This document shows, one piece after another, positions 1 to 9,521 of a stretch of DNA of 64,000 nt. Under the pieces are notes generated by a model. It saw only the letters and a program-made list of their open reading frames with translations, ran no database searches and was not told where the DNA came from. This DNA is from Actinomycetes bacterium (GTDB taxonomy: Bacteria; Bacillota; Sulfobacillia; Sulfobacillales; JAIMBI01), in NCBI GenBank assembly GCA_023565505.1, contig JAIMBI010000014.1:1-64000 (forward strand). The letters are read 5' to 3'. The translations under genes were made by a program, and so were the position numbers. Position 1 is the stretch's first letter. Every line of letters starts with the position of its first letter.

Positions 1-108
1 CACCGCATCCCGACGCTGGAGGACTGCGTGCGGCACGTGCGGGCGCTGGTGGAGTCCGACACCACCACGGGCACCGTAGTCGTGGTGGACGCGGGCGTGA
101 CCCTGTAG
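1..108 (+). CDS. C-terminal fragment of a short-chain dehydrogenase/reductase-like protein (truncated by window start)
   Basis: Frame 1 reads HRIPTLEDCVRHVRALVESDTTTGTVVVVDAGVTL* with stop at 106-108; 'TGTVVVVDAGVTL' resembles SDR C-termini (TGxVxxVDGGxxL). Confidence 0.5.
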   Translation, partial: HRIPTLEDCVRHVRALVESDTTTGTVVVVDAGVTL

Positions 109-156
109 GGGTGCCGAAGCATGCCGGACCGCCGGAAGCCGGGTGGAGACGGGGCC

Positions 157-879
157 ATGACACACGAGTCGTCCGGCGGGCACCCGGAGGTGCTGCACAC
201 CCCGAGCGCCCGCTCCATCCGCGAGGTGGTGTTCGGAGTCAACGACGGGCTGGTGTCCATCACCGGCCTGGTCGTCGGGGTGACCGCCTCGCACCTGTCA
301 GCGCGCCAGATCCTGGTGGCCGGGCTCGCGGCCACGGTCGCGGCCACGGTAGCCATGGGTCTCGGCGCCTACCTCTCGACGAGCGCGCAGAACGAGTACT
401 TCCAGGCCGAGTGGGACCGGGAGATGCGGGAGGTCCACGAGGTGCCCGACGAGGAGCGCCGGGAGGTCGAGGTCATCCTCCGCCAGAAGGGCTTCACACC
501 CGAGGAGGCCCGTACCTTCACGGCGCGGCTCATGGCGGACAAGCGGCAGTGGGTCGACTTCATGATGAAGGAGGAACTGGGCATCATGGTCGAGGGTCTC
601 GACAACCCCTGGAAGACGGCCGGCATCATGGCCCTGGCGGTGCTGGCCGGCTCCCTGCCGCCCATCCTGCCCTACGTGTTCCTCCCCGACCCTTCCCGTG
701 CCCTCCGGTGGGCCGTCGGCCTCGCCATGGCCACGGCCTTCGGCCTGGGGGTCGCCAAGGCCCGGGTGGCCCGCGGCACCTGGTGGAAGAGCGGCGTCCA
801 GTTCGTCGCCGTCGCGGCCGCAGCCATCGTGTTCGGCATCCTGCTCGGCCGCCTCTTCGGGACCATCACCGCGGCGTGA
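157..879 (+). CDS. VIT1/CCC1 family (iron/manganese transporter-like) membrane protein
   Basis: SIREVVFGVNDGLVSITGLVVGVTA...MGLGAYLSTSAQNEYFQAEWDREMREV is the characteristic VIT N-terminus; hydrophobic C-terminal segments. ORF open from 121; ATG 157 preceded by GGTGGAG. Confidence 0.85.
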   Translation: MTHESSGGHPEVLHTPSARSIREVVFGVNDGLVSITGLVVGVTASHLSARQILVAGLAATVAATVAMGLGAYLSTSAQNEYFQAEWDREMREVHEVPDEERREVEVILRQKGFTPEEARTFTARLMADKRQWVDFMMKEELGIMVEGLDNPWKTAGIMALAVLAGSLPPILPYVFLPDPSRALRWAVGLAMATAFGLGVAKARVARGTWWKSGVQFVAVAAAAIVFGILLGRLFGTITAA

Positions 880-1819
880 ACACCCGGACGGCCTCCACCC
901 CGGGTGGCGGGTAACTGGTGATGACCAGCTCCCGAACCGGACCCCGGCGGTCGGGCCGGGCGTTGATGGACCGGCGGGCCGACACCCGGGCGAACCAGAA
1001 GCCGGGGTAGATCGTCTCGAAAAACCGGTCGTCGGGGTCCGTGTTCCGGGGATCCGCGTTGGAGACCATCACCCAGGCGCCCGCGTCCGCCCACGCCCGG
1101 CAGGCGGCCGCGAGCCGCCGTTGGGCGTCGTCGTCGAACCCCTCGGGGATGTAGGCCGTGAACGAGGCCGTGCGCGACAGCGGCCGGTAGGGCGGGTCGC
1201 AGTAGACGAACGTCCCCGGACCGATCCACCGGTCCATCTGGCGGTAGTCCCCGGCCACGATGCGGGTCCGGCGCAGCACCGCCGCCACCCGCCGGAGGTT
1301 CGGCGCGTCGGCGATCCGGGGACGGCGGTAGCGTCCCGGAGGCACGTTGAACCGTCCGGCCGCGTTGACCCGGAAGAGCCCGTTGAACCCCGTCCGGTTG
1401 AGGAAGACGAATCGGGCCGCCTGCGCCGCAGACTCATCGCCCCGTGCGAGACCCGCGTTGAACGCCTCCCGGACTTCGTAGAAGAGCGCCTTCCGCCCGG
1501 CCTCGTCGGCGGCCCAGTATGCCGCCTGCCAGGCCTCGAGCGGCGCCACCACCGCCTCCACGTCCTCCTGCAGCGCACGGTAGGTCGCCATGAGCGCGGG
1601 GTTCAGGTCGCCGATAACCAACTCGACGCCCGGATACTGCTGGGCGACGGCCAGCCAGACCGCCCCACTGCCGACGAAGGGCTCGACGTAACGGCGGACG
1701 CCGCCCCGGCCCAGTTCCGCGGGAAAGCATCCGGAAAACGCCGGGAGAAGCTGCGACTTGCCCCCAGCCCATTTCAGAAAAGGCCGAGCCGCGCCGTCCT
1801 CCTTGCGCACCGTCGGCAA
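866..1819 (-). CDS. dam: D12-class (Dam-like) N6-adenine DNA methyltransferase
   Basis: FLKWAGGKSQLLP (SAM-binding), YVEPFVGSGAVWL, and catalytic FVYCDPPYRPLSRTASFTAY. ORF open to 2113; in-frame TTG at 1819 or GTG at 1810 are plausible starts just before the conserved N-terminus. Confidence 0.88.
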   Translation of the reverse strand: MPTVRKEDGAARPFLKWAGGKSQLLPAFSGCFPAELGRGGVRRYVEPFVGSGAVWLAVAQQYPGVELVIGDLNPALMATYRALQEDVEAVVAPLEAWQAAYWAADEAGRKALFYEVREAFNAGLARGDESAAQAARFVFLNRTGFNGLFRVNAAGRFNVPPGRYRRPRIADAPNLRRVAAVLRRTRIVAGDYRQMDRWIGPGTFVYCDPPYRPLSRTASFTAYIPEGFDDDAQRRLAAACRAWADAGAWVMVSNADPRNTDPDDRFFETIYPGFWFARVSARRSINARPDRRGPVRELVITSYPPPGVEAVRVFTPR

Positions 1820-2313
1820 ACCCGCGTCCCCCCGCCGAGGTCTCTCGGTTCGTCGTTCGCTCCGCGGACGCTCCGCTCCTGCCCGGCGGCGGCAGGCCAC
1901 GGCCTTTCGGGCCCCAGGGCGCCAGAGTGCCGGAACACGGCCGTGTCGAGGGAGGGACGAAGACCGACGCTGCGTCCCGTCTCGCCGGGCTGGCCGGCAC
2001 GCCCGCATGGCGCTCCGCGCCGCGACGTCCCGGTCTCCGGGGCGGCGCGCGGCACAGCCGCGGAGGCAGGCGGGCGCGGGTTCGTCCCGTTCGATGGCCC
2101 CCGACACCGGCAAAGGCCGGGCCAGGCGGCCCCGCGGAACAGGTGCGGACCCGCCGGACCTCGGCCGGAGCCCAGAGACGGTGGGACGCCGACCCCGCCC
2201 CCCGGAAGGAGCGGTCGGGGCGGAGCCCCGTTACGGAGCCGGAGCGAACCCAGCCGCCCGACGATCCGGTCCGTCCCCCGGCGGACCCGTGTCATCGGCG
2301 AGACCCCGGCGAC

Positions 2314-3027
2314 ATGCGGAAAAAACATTTTTTTGAGACAGGGACCGAGACGGGAAGACAGCGCACGAGGCCCTATCTTTTTTTGGAGGGCGTACCCCCG
2401 GCGCAAGCGGGCGGTGGGTTCAATCAGGTCCAGACGAGGTGGGGCCGAATCAACTCCGTAACGAAGGGTCTCGCGGTCAGGTGGATCAGGACGGCTTCGA
2501 CCGTCGCCGGCATCGCCGGTTTCCTCGCGTTCTTTTCGGGTGTGGGCTTCGCGGCATCCGGTCCCACCCTGTACGCCGGGGAGACGGTCGATGTGTTCAC
2601 GCTGCCGCACTACGGCTCCTCCGGCCTGAGCATCAGCCTCTTCGCGCTGGACGGAGGATCGTTTAACGCCACCGTTCCGCTCACCTATGTCGGGCAAATC
2701 AGCGGCGACTACACGCCCGCCTTTGCTTCGCAGGACGGGATCAACTGGGGCGACACGTGGGGCGAGTACCGTTTCGAGGTGCCGGCGGGTGAAACCCCGG
2801 GGCAATCTTACGGCGCGCTGATCCATCTCTCCAGCGGCGGCGTGGTATTCACGCGGTTCGTCGGGTATCCCGCTCCGGACGAGCCGTACGGTACCCAGTA
2901 TACGTTCGAAGCGGATCCTCCCGCGGGTCAGTTGCCGGAGGTGCCCTATACGGCCGCGCTCCCGCTGGTCGCCGCGGGCTTGTGGGGCCTCTCGGCCCTG
3001 ACCCGGCGTATCCGCTCGACGGGGTAG
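2314..3027 (+). CDS. Secreted/anchored protein with N-terminal signal segment and C-terminal PEP-CTERM-like tail; start uncertain
   Basis: Signal-like IRTASTVAGIAGFLAFFSGVGFAAS and C-terminal QLPEVPYTAALPLVAAGLWGLSALTRRIRSTG* (PE-P motif, hydrophobic helix, Arg-rich end). Nearest in-frame ATG to the signal segment is 2314; a non-ATG start nearer 2460 is possible. Confidence 0.55.
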   Translation: MRKKHFFETGTETGRQRTRPYLFLEGVPPAQAGGGFNQVQTRWGRINSVTKGLAVRWIRTASTVAGIAGFLAFFSGVGFAASGPTLYAGETVDVFTLPHYGSSGLSISLFALDGGSFNATVPLTYVGQISGDYTPAFASQDGINWGDTWGEYRFEVPAGETPGQSYGALIHLSSGGVVFTRFVGYPAPDEPYGTQYTFEADPPAGQLPEVPYTAALPLVAAGLWGLSALTRRIRSTG

Positions 3028-3120
3028 GCCGTCCGGTCCTCGCTCCACCAGGGACGGAGACGCGGCCGACTCGGCGGCGACGGCCAACGCCCATCGAAAC
3101 CCTTCGGCAGGCGCGACGAG

Positions 3121-3163
3121 GGTCCGGAAAGGCTCGGCGCAACCCGCCGAGCCTTTCCGGACC
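3121..3163. terminator. Perfect 19-bp inverted repeat, probable terminator hairpin
   Basis: GGTCCGGAAAGGCTCGGCG / caacc / CGCCGAGCCTTTCCGGACC, about 95 bp after the stop at 3027. Confidence 0.7.
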
Positions 3164-3869
3164 GTGACGGTTGCCGAGGGACCCGGTGCACCCTTCGCGA
3201 TCCGGCGGCCATGTGCTGCGGGGGTCGGTGGCGGCAGCGCGTGGGCGCACCCGGGACGTGTCGGAGTCCCCAAGCCCGCCTCATGCGGCCGCCGAATCCG
3301 AGGGCGATGAGGGATGCGCGCCAGGCCTCCGCGAGACGAGAGGTCCCGACCCGCGACTCAAGGTCGGCGCCGCATGCCAGAAGGAGTGCGCTCTGCTCCG
3401 CGCTAGTCTCGACCCGTTCGCCGGACCGGTCGCGGGTGCGGCACCAAAGCCAGGACCGTTTCCCGTGACAGCCGTTACGGCCTCGAGCGCGTCGCCAAAG
3501 GCTCCGGGGCAGGGGTTCACGGACCGCTCGAGTTGACGCCCAGCGATCCTCGCCCAAGGAGCGTCCCCGTGGCGGCCCTGCGGTCGACCGCGCGCACCCT
3601 CCGCCGGTCCAGCACCGCCCCGCCCCGCTGACCACCGTGGATACCGCCGCCCACGGAGCAGGAGACGTTCGACCCGGCAGCCAATGTGGCACGCTGAGCC
3701 TTGGCTGCCGGCGCTCGCCGCGCGGGTCGTCTTCCCGGCAGGACGGGGACGGCACGACCGCCTGACGGCGGTGCGCGTTCGGCTCGCCGCAACCGCTGGC
3801 GCGTGAAACGGTCGAACGCCGGCCGACGGAACTCCAACGCGCGCAAGCCGAGGCGGAAGGAGAGACGAC

Positions 3870-4529
3870 ATGGCCTCCATCGTGGACGAGCTGGTAGCCG
3901 CCGGCCGCCGCCTGCAAGCGGCTGGACTCGTCGTCGGCACCAGCGGCAACCTGAGCGCCCGGGATCCCGACCAGCCGGAGCGCTTTTGGATCTCTCCCAT
4001 GGCCATGGACATCGGAGACCTGCACCCTGACGACCTCGTGGCCGTGGACGAGGCTACGGGCATGGTCGTGGGAGGCCGGCGCCGGCCGTCTTCGGAGACG
4101 GCGCTCCACCGCCGCCTCTACCGGGACCGGACGGATATCCGGGCCGTGGTGCACACCCACTCGCTCTACGCAACCATGTTCGCCGTGGCCGGCGAACCCA
4201 TCCCGCCCGTCCACTACGCCATCGCCGACCTCGGCGACCGGATCCCGGTGGTCCCCTACGCCCCCTTCGGGTCGGAGGCGCTGGCCGACGGCGCGGCAGC
4301 GCATCTCGCCTCAGGAGGGGGAGCGGTCCTGCTGCAGAACCACGGCGTCGTGGCCGTCGGGACGAGTCTCCGCGAAGCGCTGCGGCGCGCCGAACTGGTG
4401 GAGTGGCTGGCCCGACTCGCCCTCGGCGCCCGGTTGGCGGGAACGCCCCGACTGCTCGCACCGGCAGAGCTCGACGACGTGCGTCGTCGCCTGGCGGACT
4501 ACCGGCAGCCCCCGCCGGCCGACTCCTGA
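3870..4529 (+). CDS. Class II aldolase/adducin family protein (L-fuculose-phosphate aldolase-like)
   Basis: GTSGNLSARD..., SSETALHRRLYRDRTDIRAVVHTHSLYATMFAV, LLQNHGVVAVG: class II aldolase metal-binding and fold motifs. Confidence 0.87.
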   Translation: MASIVDELVAAGRRLQAAGLVVGTSGNLSARDPDQPERFWISPMAMDIGDLHPDDLVAVDEATGMVVGGRRRPSSETALHRRLYRDRTDIRAVVHTHSLYATMFAVAGEPIPPVHYAIADLGDRIPVVPYAPFGSEALADGAAAHLASGGGAVLLQNHGVVAVGTSLREALRRAELVEWLARLALGARLAGTPRLLAPAELDDVRRRLADYRQPPPADS

Positions 4530-4954
4530 CCCGCGACGGCGACCGTGCCGGCCCGGTCGGGCCGTCCCGCGGCGAACAGCCCGGCACGCGCCCGCGGCCG
4601 TCGCCTCGCCGGCGCGGAAGCAAAGCTCCCGACCGGCGGCCCGGTCTCGAGTCCCCACGCCGCTCTCGGACGGGCCCAGGTGGAACCGGTCCCGCAGGCG
4701 GGATCTGGCGGCCGTTCGGCGGGCCGGATGGGTCCTCACGCCGTGTGGGAGACTCCGAAGCAGAACGCACAAAGAGGCGGACCCCGCCCGATCTCTCCCT
4801 CGCAGCGTTCCCGACCGGCGGCGTCGGGGACCCACCCCGCTCGGGGTACGAGACTGAAACGGTGGTCGGGTCCGCCGGTCGAGCGCCCGACGCGACCCCG
4901 GGACAAGCCGGTCGAACCGCCGCATGGTCGGGGTGGGCTCGTCGCGTCGGACAA

Positions 4955-4977
4955 GCCGGCCCGCAGCACGGGCCGGC
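4955..4977. terminator. 9-bp GC hairpin at the 3' end of the minus-strand hpa genes
   Basis: GCCGGCCCG/cagca/CGGGCCGGC immediately downstream of the stop at 4985 (minus strand). Confidence 0.5.
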
Positions 4978-4984
4978 CCCCTGT

Positions 4985-5989
4985 CTACGGGTCCGCCACC
5001 GCGCGCGGCCGATCCGGCAGCCGGGGTTCCCGCACCGGTACCGGTTCGCCCGTCTCCCAGTCGTAGGCCGCCATGGCCTCGTTGAACCAGCGGGGCGGCG
5101 CCGGGGCGCCCCAGAACGTGGCCCGCCGCGGGTCTTCGAGGTCCCACTTGACGGGCTCCCAGTCGGGATCCGCCACGAGGTAGTCGCCCGTAAAGAGCTC
5201 GAAGCGGTTGCCGTCCGGGTCGCGCACGTACAGGAAGAACGCGTTGGTGGTCCCGTGGCGACCCGGCCCGCGCTCGAGGTTGGCGACGAACCCGGACGCG
5301 GCCAGCACGTCCGCCACGTGGAGCAGGGTTTCGGTGCTGTGCGCGATGAACGAGGCGTGGTGGAAGGCCGGACCGCGGCCGTTGGCGATGGCCAGGTCGT
5401 GGGACGTCTGCTTGCGCCGGAGCCACGCGCCCCATAGCCGCTCGACGCCGTCGGGGCCGTAGCTCACGGTGCACTCCGAGCAGGCGAACCCGAGCCGGTC
5501 CATGTACCACCGCGCCGCCGCCTCGATATCCGGTGTCAGGTAGTTGACGTGGTCGAGCCGCATCACGGCCGCCCCGCGGTAGGCGGCGTAGTCCTGCAGG
5601 CGCCAGGCGGCCGGCTCCACCGCGTGGACGAACTCGACCGGGAACCCGAACGGGTCCCGCACCCGGAGCGCCCGTCCCACGCCGGTCTCGGTGCCGGCCT
5701 CGATCCAGCGGTGGAACAATCCGGCCTCGCGGGCCAAGTCCGCCAGAGCCTCGAGGTCGCCCTCGGTCCGAACGCGGAAGGCCACGTGCCCCACTCCGGG
5801 GGAAGGTGCGCGGGTCAGGACCAGACAGTGGTGGTAGCGGTCCTCGAGACCGCGGAGGTAGACGTGGTCCGCGTCCCGGCCGGTCTCCACGAAGCCCACC
5901 AGGTCGACGTAGAACGCCCGCGCCCGTTCCAGGTCGCTCACCCGGTATTCCACGTGGCTCGTGCGCAGGATGTCGACGGTCGGGGTCAT
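4985..5989 (-). CDS. hpaD: VOC-family extradiol ring-cleavage dioxygenase, probable 3,4-dihydroxyphenylacetate 2,3-dioxygenase
   Basis: Two VOC repeats: HVEYRVSDLERARAFYVDLVGF...GVGHVAFRV...RDPFGFPVEFVHA; LDHVNYLTPDIEAAARWYMDRLGF...FHHASFIA...VRDPDGNRFELFTGDY. Start ATG overlaps the stop of the upstream hpaB-like CDS by 4 nt. Confidence 0.82.
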   Translation of the reverse strand: MTPTVDILRTSHVEYRVSDLERARAFYVDLVGFVETGRDADHVYLRGLEDRYHHCLVLTRAPSPGVGHVAFRVRTEGDLEALADLAREAGLFHRWIEAGTETGVGRALRVRDPFGFPVEFVHAVEPAAWRLQDYAAYRGAAVMRLDHVNYLTPDIEAAARWYMDRLGFACSECTVSYGPDGVERLWGAWLRRKQTSHDLAIANGRGPAFHHASFIAHSTETLLHVADVLAASGFVANLERGPGRHGTTNAFFLYVRDPDGNRFELFTGDYLVADPDWEPVKWDLEDPRRATFWGAPAPPRWFNEAMAAYDWETGEPVPVREPRLPDRPRAVADP

Positions 5990-7482
5990 CGTGCGGCGCC
6001 TCCTTCGACGGCCGGTTCCGGAATGGGGGTGCGGTCCAGGAACGCCCGCACCCGCTCCTTCATCGGCGACTTGTCGTAGCTGAAGTAGAGCGCGCTCGCC
6101 ATGCGCACCGGATCCCCGAAGAAGAAGCGCTCGTAGAGCACCTGGCGGCTGCCGAAGGCGGAGAGCGCGATGTCCCACGCCAGCCGGAACAGGCGGATGC
6201 GCTCCGCGGCCGGGGCCCCCGCGGCCTGGTAGTACCGGTCGATTTCCGGCCGGAGCGCCGGGTGGGCCAGGTCCCGGGCGGTGGGGATGGCCATGAGTCC
6301 GCTCGCCCCGAGCTGCTGGAGGATCTCCACCAACCGCGGGTACACCCGCGGGAAGGTGTTGCGGGCGATGTTCAGCGGCGTCCAGGCGGGGGTCATCACT
6401 CCCCAGCGGTTCTCCCGCGCGCCGGCTTCGGCGGCGACGACGAACGCCCGCTGGGTCTCGACCGCCATGATGATCTCCGCAATCTTCTCCTGCACATGCT
6501 GAAACGGCTCGATGCCGATGGTGTCGACCATGAGGCTCGCCACGCCCAGGACGAACTCCGCCTTGGCGATGTTCTTGACCACCACCTGGTGCGTCATGTG
6601 CACCGTGGCGTCGGTGTCGGTGTAAAGCCGGTTGGCCAGTTCCCCGTCCTCGAGGAGGAACACCCGGTCCCAGGGGACCAGCACGTCGTCGAACACCACC
6701 ATGCAGTCCATCTCCTCGAAGCGGGATCCCAGAGGATGGTCGAAGTGGGACCGACCGTAGTCGAACGACTCGCGGCAGATGAGGCGCACGCCCGGCGTGG
6801 ACATCGGCAAGGCGAAGGCGAACGCGTACGGGCGGTCCTCCTCCGTGGCCCGGATGACGGTGGAGGGAAACACCAGCACCTCGTCCGCGAGCGGCAGCGT
6901 CGCGAGCATCCGGGCCCCGCGGACGACCACCCCGTCGGCACGCTTCTCGACCACCCGCGCCGCCAGGTACGGGTCGGCCTGCCGGCCGACGCTCACCGAC
7001 CGGTTCGCCTGCGGGTGGATGAGGGTGTGGGTGGTGCAGAGGTCGTTCTCCCGGACGTACTCGTAGTACCGGCGGATATTCTCCGCGAACCGCGGGTCGT
7101 TCTGGGCGAAGAACGGCGCCGCCGACGCCAGCGCCATCAGGTCGCTGTTGAGGTAGTCGGGCGTCCGCCCCATGAAGCCCCCCGAATAGGCCGCCCAGTG
7201 CTCCATCATTCGCCGACGCCGCACGAGATCCTCCTTGGTCCGCGGGATGAGGAACGACAGCCCCACCCGCTGGCCGGTGGACGGCGACGGATAGGTCATC
7301 TCGTCGCGCAGCGCCGGGTCGTGCTGGAGATCGTAGAGGTGCGCGACGCTCGCGGCGATGTTGCGGAAGGCGGGGTGCTCGGTGACCCGGGTGGTGATGC
7401 GCTCCCCGTCGATCCACAGCTCCCGCGGATGCCGGTCCAGGTCCTCCAGGTACTGCTGGCCGGTACGGACCCCCATGCCCAT
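5986..7482 (-). CDS. hpaB: 4-hydroxyphenylacetate 3-monooxygenase, oxygenase component (HpaB family)
   Basis: TGQQYLEDLDRHPRELWIDGERITTRVTEHPAFRN..., LCTTHTLIHPQANRS, CRESFDYGRSHFDHPLGSRFEEMDCMVVFDDVLVPWDRVFL; typical HpaB length. Confidence 0.92.
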   Translation of the reverse strand: MGMGVRTGQQYLEDLDRHPRELWIDGERITTRVTEHPAFRNIAASVAHLYDLQHDPALRDEMTYPSPSTGQRVGLSFLIPRTKEDLVRRRRMMEHWAAYSGGFMGRTPDYLNSDLMALASAAPFFAQNDPRFAENIRRYYEYVRENDLCTTHTLIHPQANRSVSVGRQADPYLAARVVEKRADGVVVRGARMLATLPLADEVLVFPSTVIRATEEDRPYAFAFALPMSTPGVRLICRESFDYGRSHFDHPLGSRFEEMDCMVVFDDVLVPWDRVFLLEDGELANRLYTDTDATVHMTHQVVVKNIAKAEFVLGVASLMVDTIGIEPFQHVQEKIAEIIMAVETQRAFVVAAEAGARENRWGVMTPAWTPLNIARNTFPRVYPRLVEILQQLGASGLMAIPTARDLAHPALRPEIDRYYQAAGAPAAERIRLFRLAWDIALSAFGSRQVLYERFFFGDPVRMASALYFSYDKSPMKERVRAFLDRTPIPEPAVEGGAAR

Positions 7483-7528
7483 GCCCCCTTCTCCCTCGCG
7501 TCCCCCCGGGCCGCCCGGGGGGTTGGCT

Positions 7529-8281
7529 TCAAACCGTCTCCGACTCGGCCACCACCGGGTTCTCCAGCCGGCCCACCCCCTCGACCTCGCAGGTCATCAC
7601 GTCGCCGGGCCGCACGGGCGCGATACCCTTGGGCGTGCCGGTGAGGATCACGTCGTAGGGCTCGAGGGTCATGAACGCGGACAGATACTCGATGATCTCC
7701 CCCACCGAGTGCACGAGGTGCGCCGTCGTCCCCTCCTGGCGGAGCGTGCCGTTGACCCAGGTCCGAACGGCCAGCCGTCCAGGGTCCTCGATTTCGTCCC
7801 GCGTGACCAGGTACGGTCCCAGGGGACCGAATGTGTCGAATCCCTTCGCCTTGACCGGCGGCCGGAAGGTGTTGGTCACGAAGTCCCGGCAGGTGAAGTC
7901 GTTCGCCACCGTGTAGCCCAGCACGTAGTCCAGCGCCTCGCCGGCCCGGACCCGCCGGGCGGGGCGTCCGACGACCACCGCGAGTTCCGTCTCGTAATGG
8001 CAGTGGGTCGCCTCCCGCGGGTAGATCACCGGCGCCCGGTGGCCCACCAGCGCCGACAGCGGCTTGAAGAACAGCGCCGGCGCCTCGGGGCGGGCCAGGC
8101 CCAGCTCGTCGGCGTGGGCGGCGTAGTTGAGCGCCAGCCCGATCACGCTGCGGGGTTCGAACGGCACCAGCCAGGTGACCGTCTCGGGATCGTACTGCTC
8201 CCCGCCGGGACCGACGAGCGCCTCCCCGCGCACCGTCACGGTCCGCACCCGACCGTCGGCGACTATCCGCGCGATCTTCAT
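7529..8281 (-). CDS. Fumarylacetoacetate hydrolase family protein (HpaG/2-oxo-hept-3-ene-dioate isomerase/decarboxylase-like)
   Basis: IGLALNYAAHADELG...PALFFKPLSALVGHRAPVIYP...CHYETELAVVVGR...GYTVANDFTCRD...VILTGTPKGIAPVRPGDVMTCEVEGVG. Confidence 0.9.
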   Translation of the reverse strand: MKIARIVADGRVRTVTVRGEALVGPGGEQYDPETVTWLVPFEPRSVIGLALNYAAHADELGLARPEAPALFFKPLSALVGHRAPVIYPREATHCHYETELAVVVGRPARRVRAGEALDYVLGYTVANDFTCRDFVTNTFRPPVKAKGFDTFGPLGPYLVTRDEIEDPGRLAVRTWVNGTLRQEGTTAHLVHSVGEIIEYLSAFMTLEPYDVILTGTPKGIAPVRPGDVMTCEVEGVGRLENPVVAESETV

Positions 8282-8462
8282 TCCAGGCTCCTCCTCCGGC
8301 AAGAGAACGTGGGGCGCCGAAAACCCCCGGGTCCGGCCCGGCAGCGGGCGAGGGCGGTACCACCGGCAGCGGGAGGGTCGGCGCCCACCGCCCCGGCACA
8401 CCCGGGCAGGCCTTGACCGGTCCGTGGTTCGTCGCCCCAAACAACGCCTGACTTAACGGCCT

Positions 8463-8474
8463 GTTGTCGACAAC
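8463..8474. promoter_or_regulatory. Candidate FadR/FCD-type GntR operator palindrome
   Basis: GTTGTCGACAAC, a perfect 12-bp palindrome fitting the TNGT..ACNA half-site pattern of FCD-subfamily GntR regulators; upstream of the FAH/hpaB/hpaD genes. Confidence 0.45.
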
Positions 8475-8858
8475 GCCGGGCAGATGCGCCACCGCCCCGG
8501 TCGCCTCGTGAGTCGGGTGGCTGCAGCAGGGCACGCCCACCAGGGCGCTCGGCACCGAGCTGCCCTGCTTCAGCCGTCAAGCCGGGCATCTCGCGCCGTC
8601 GCCCGGTCTTCTCCCCCGCACGACGGGAGGCCGTCCCGCCGTCGCCAGGACCGTCACGCGGGAGAGGTGGCCCCATGCGTCGACGGCGAGCCACGCCGGC
8701 TCGTCGGGGTTGTCGCCCACCGACACGCCCGGTGCCCTCCGTGGTCCGCCGGGCCACCGGCCGGCCGAAAGCGACCTCCGGATCGCGCGGCGTCGCCGGC
8801 GGGACGACGCATCGTCGCCAGCGTTCCACCCGGTGCGCCTCGGCCGCCGCCTCCGCCA

Positions 8859-9521
8859 TCATCGCCTCGCCTCCCGCCGAGCCGCCGCGAAGGCCTCCAG
8901 CGTGGCCCGGTGGTGCTCGCGGACCAGCCGTTCCACCACGGACGCCGGGGCCCGTTCCGCGAGCGTCTCGAGCAGGTGGAAGTGCTCCTGCAGCGCCGGC
9001 CGGGCCCGCTTCGGGATGCGCGTGAACACTGACGGCTCGATGGCGTCGAGGCGGTCATAGGCGCGGTTGACCAAGTCGAGGGCGTAGGCGTTGGGACACG
9101 GCAGGCACACGGTGCGGTGGAACGCCCGATCCAGCCGGCCGAAACCGACCAGGTCCCCGCCCTCCACGGCCTCCGTCATCCCTCGGGCGATGTCCCGGGC
9201 CGCCTCTAGGTCCCAGGGCCGGATCGTCTCGGCGGCTGTCGCCACCACGAACGCCTCCAGGACGGCCAGCGTCTCCAGGGTCTCGCCGTAGGCCCGGTCG
9301 TCCAGGGCCACCACCTCGAACCCCACGTGCCGGGTATGGACCAGGAATCCCTCGGCTTCGAGGCGCCGCCCTGCCTCCCGCACCGGGATGGTGCTGACGC
9401 CGAATTCTCGGGCGAGCTGCTCCATCACCAGGCGCGTGCCCGGCGGGTAACGCCCCTCGGTGATCCGGCGGCGCAGTTCCTGGTATACCTCTTCCGGCTT
9501 GGCCCCGCGTCCCGCGCTCAC
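8859..9521 (-). CDS. GntR family transcriptional regulator with FCD (FadR C-terminal) domain
   Basis: N-terminal wHTH EEVYQELRRRITEGRYPPGTRLVMEQLAREFGVSTIPVREAGRRLEAEGFL and helical FCD-like C-terminus (DRAFHRTVCLPCPNAYALDLVNRAY...EHFHLLETLAERAPASVVERLVREHH). Confidence 0.9.
   Translation of the reverse strand: MSAGRGAKPEEVYQELRRRITEGRYPPGTRLVMEQLAREFGVSTIPVREAGRRLEAEGFLVHTRHVGFEVVALDDRAYGETLETLAVLEAFVVATAAETIRPWDLEAARDIARGMTEAVEGGDLVGFGRLDRAFHRTVCLPCPNAYALDLVNRAYDRLDAIEPSVFTRIPKRARPALQEHFHLLETLAERAPASVVERLVREHHRATLEAFAAARREARR

Noticed and set aside
4985-7417. 810-codon minus ORF reading through the dioxygenase and hpaB region
   Set aside because: Only the 3' part (4985-5989, from MTPTVDIL) is coding; the upstream part is out of frame relative to hpaB.
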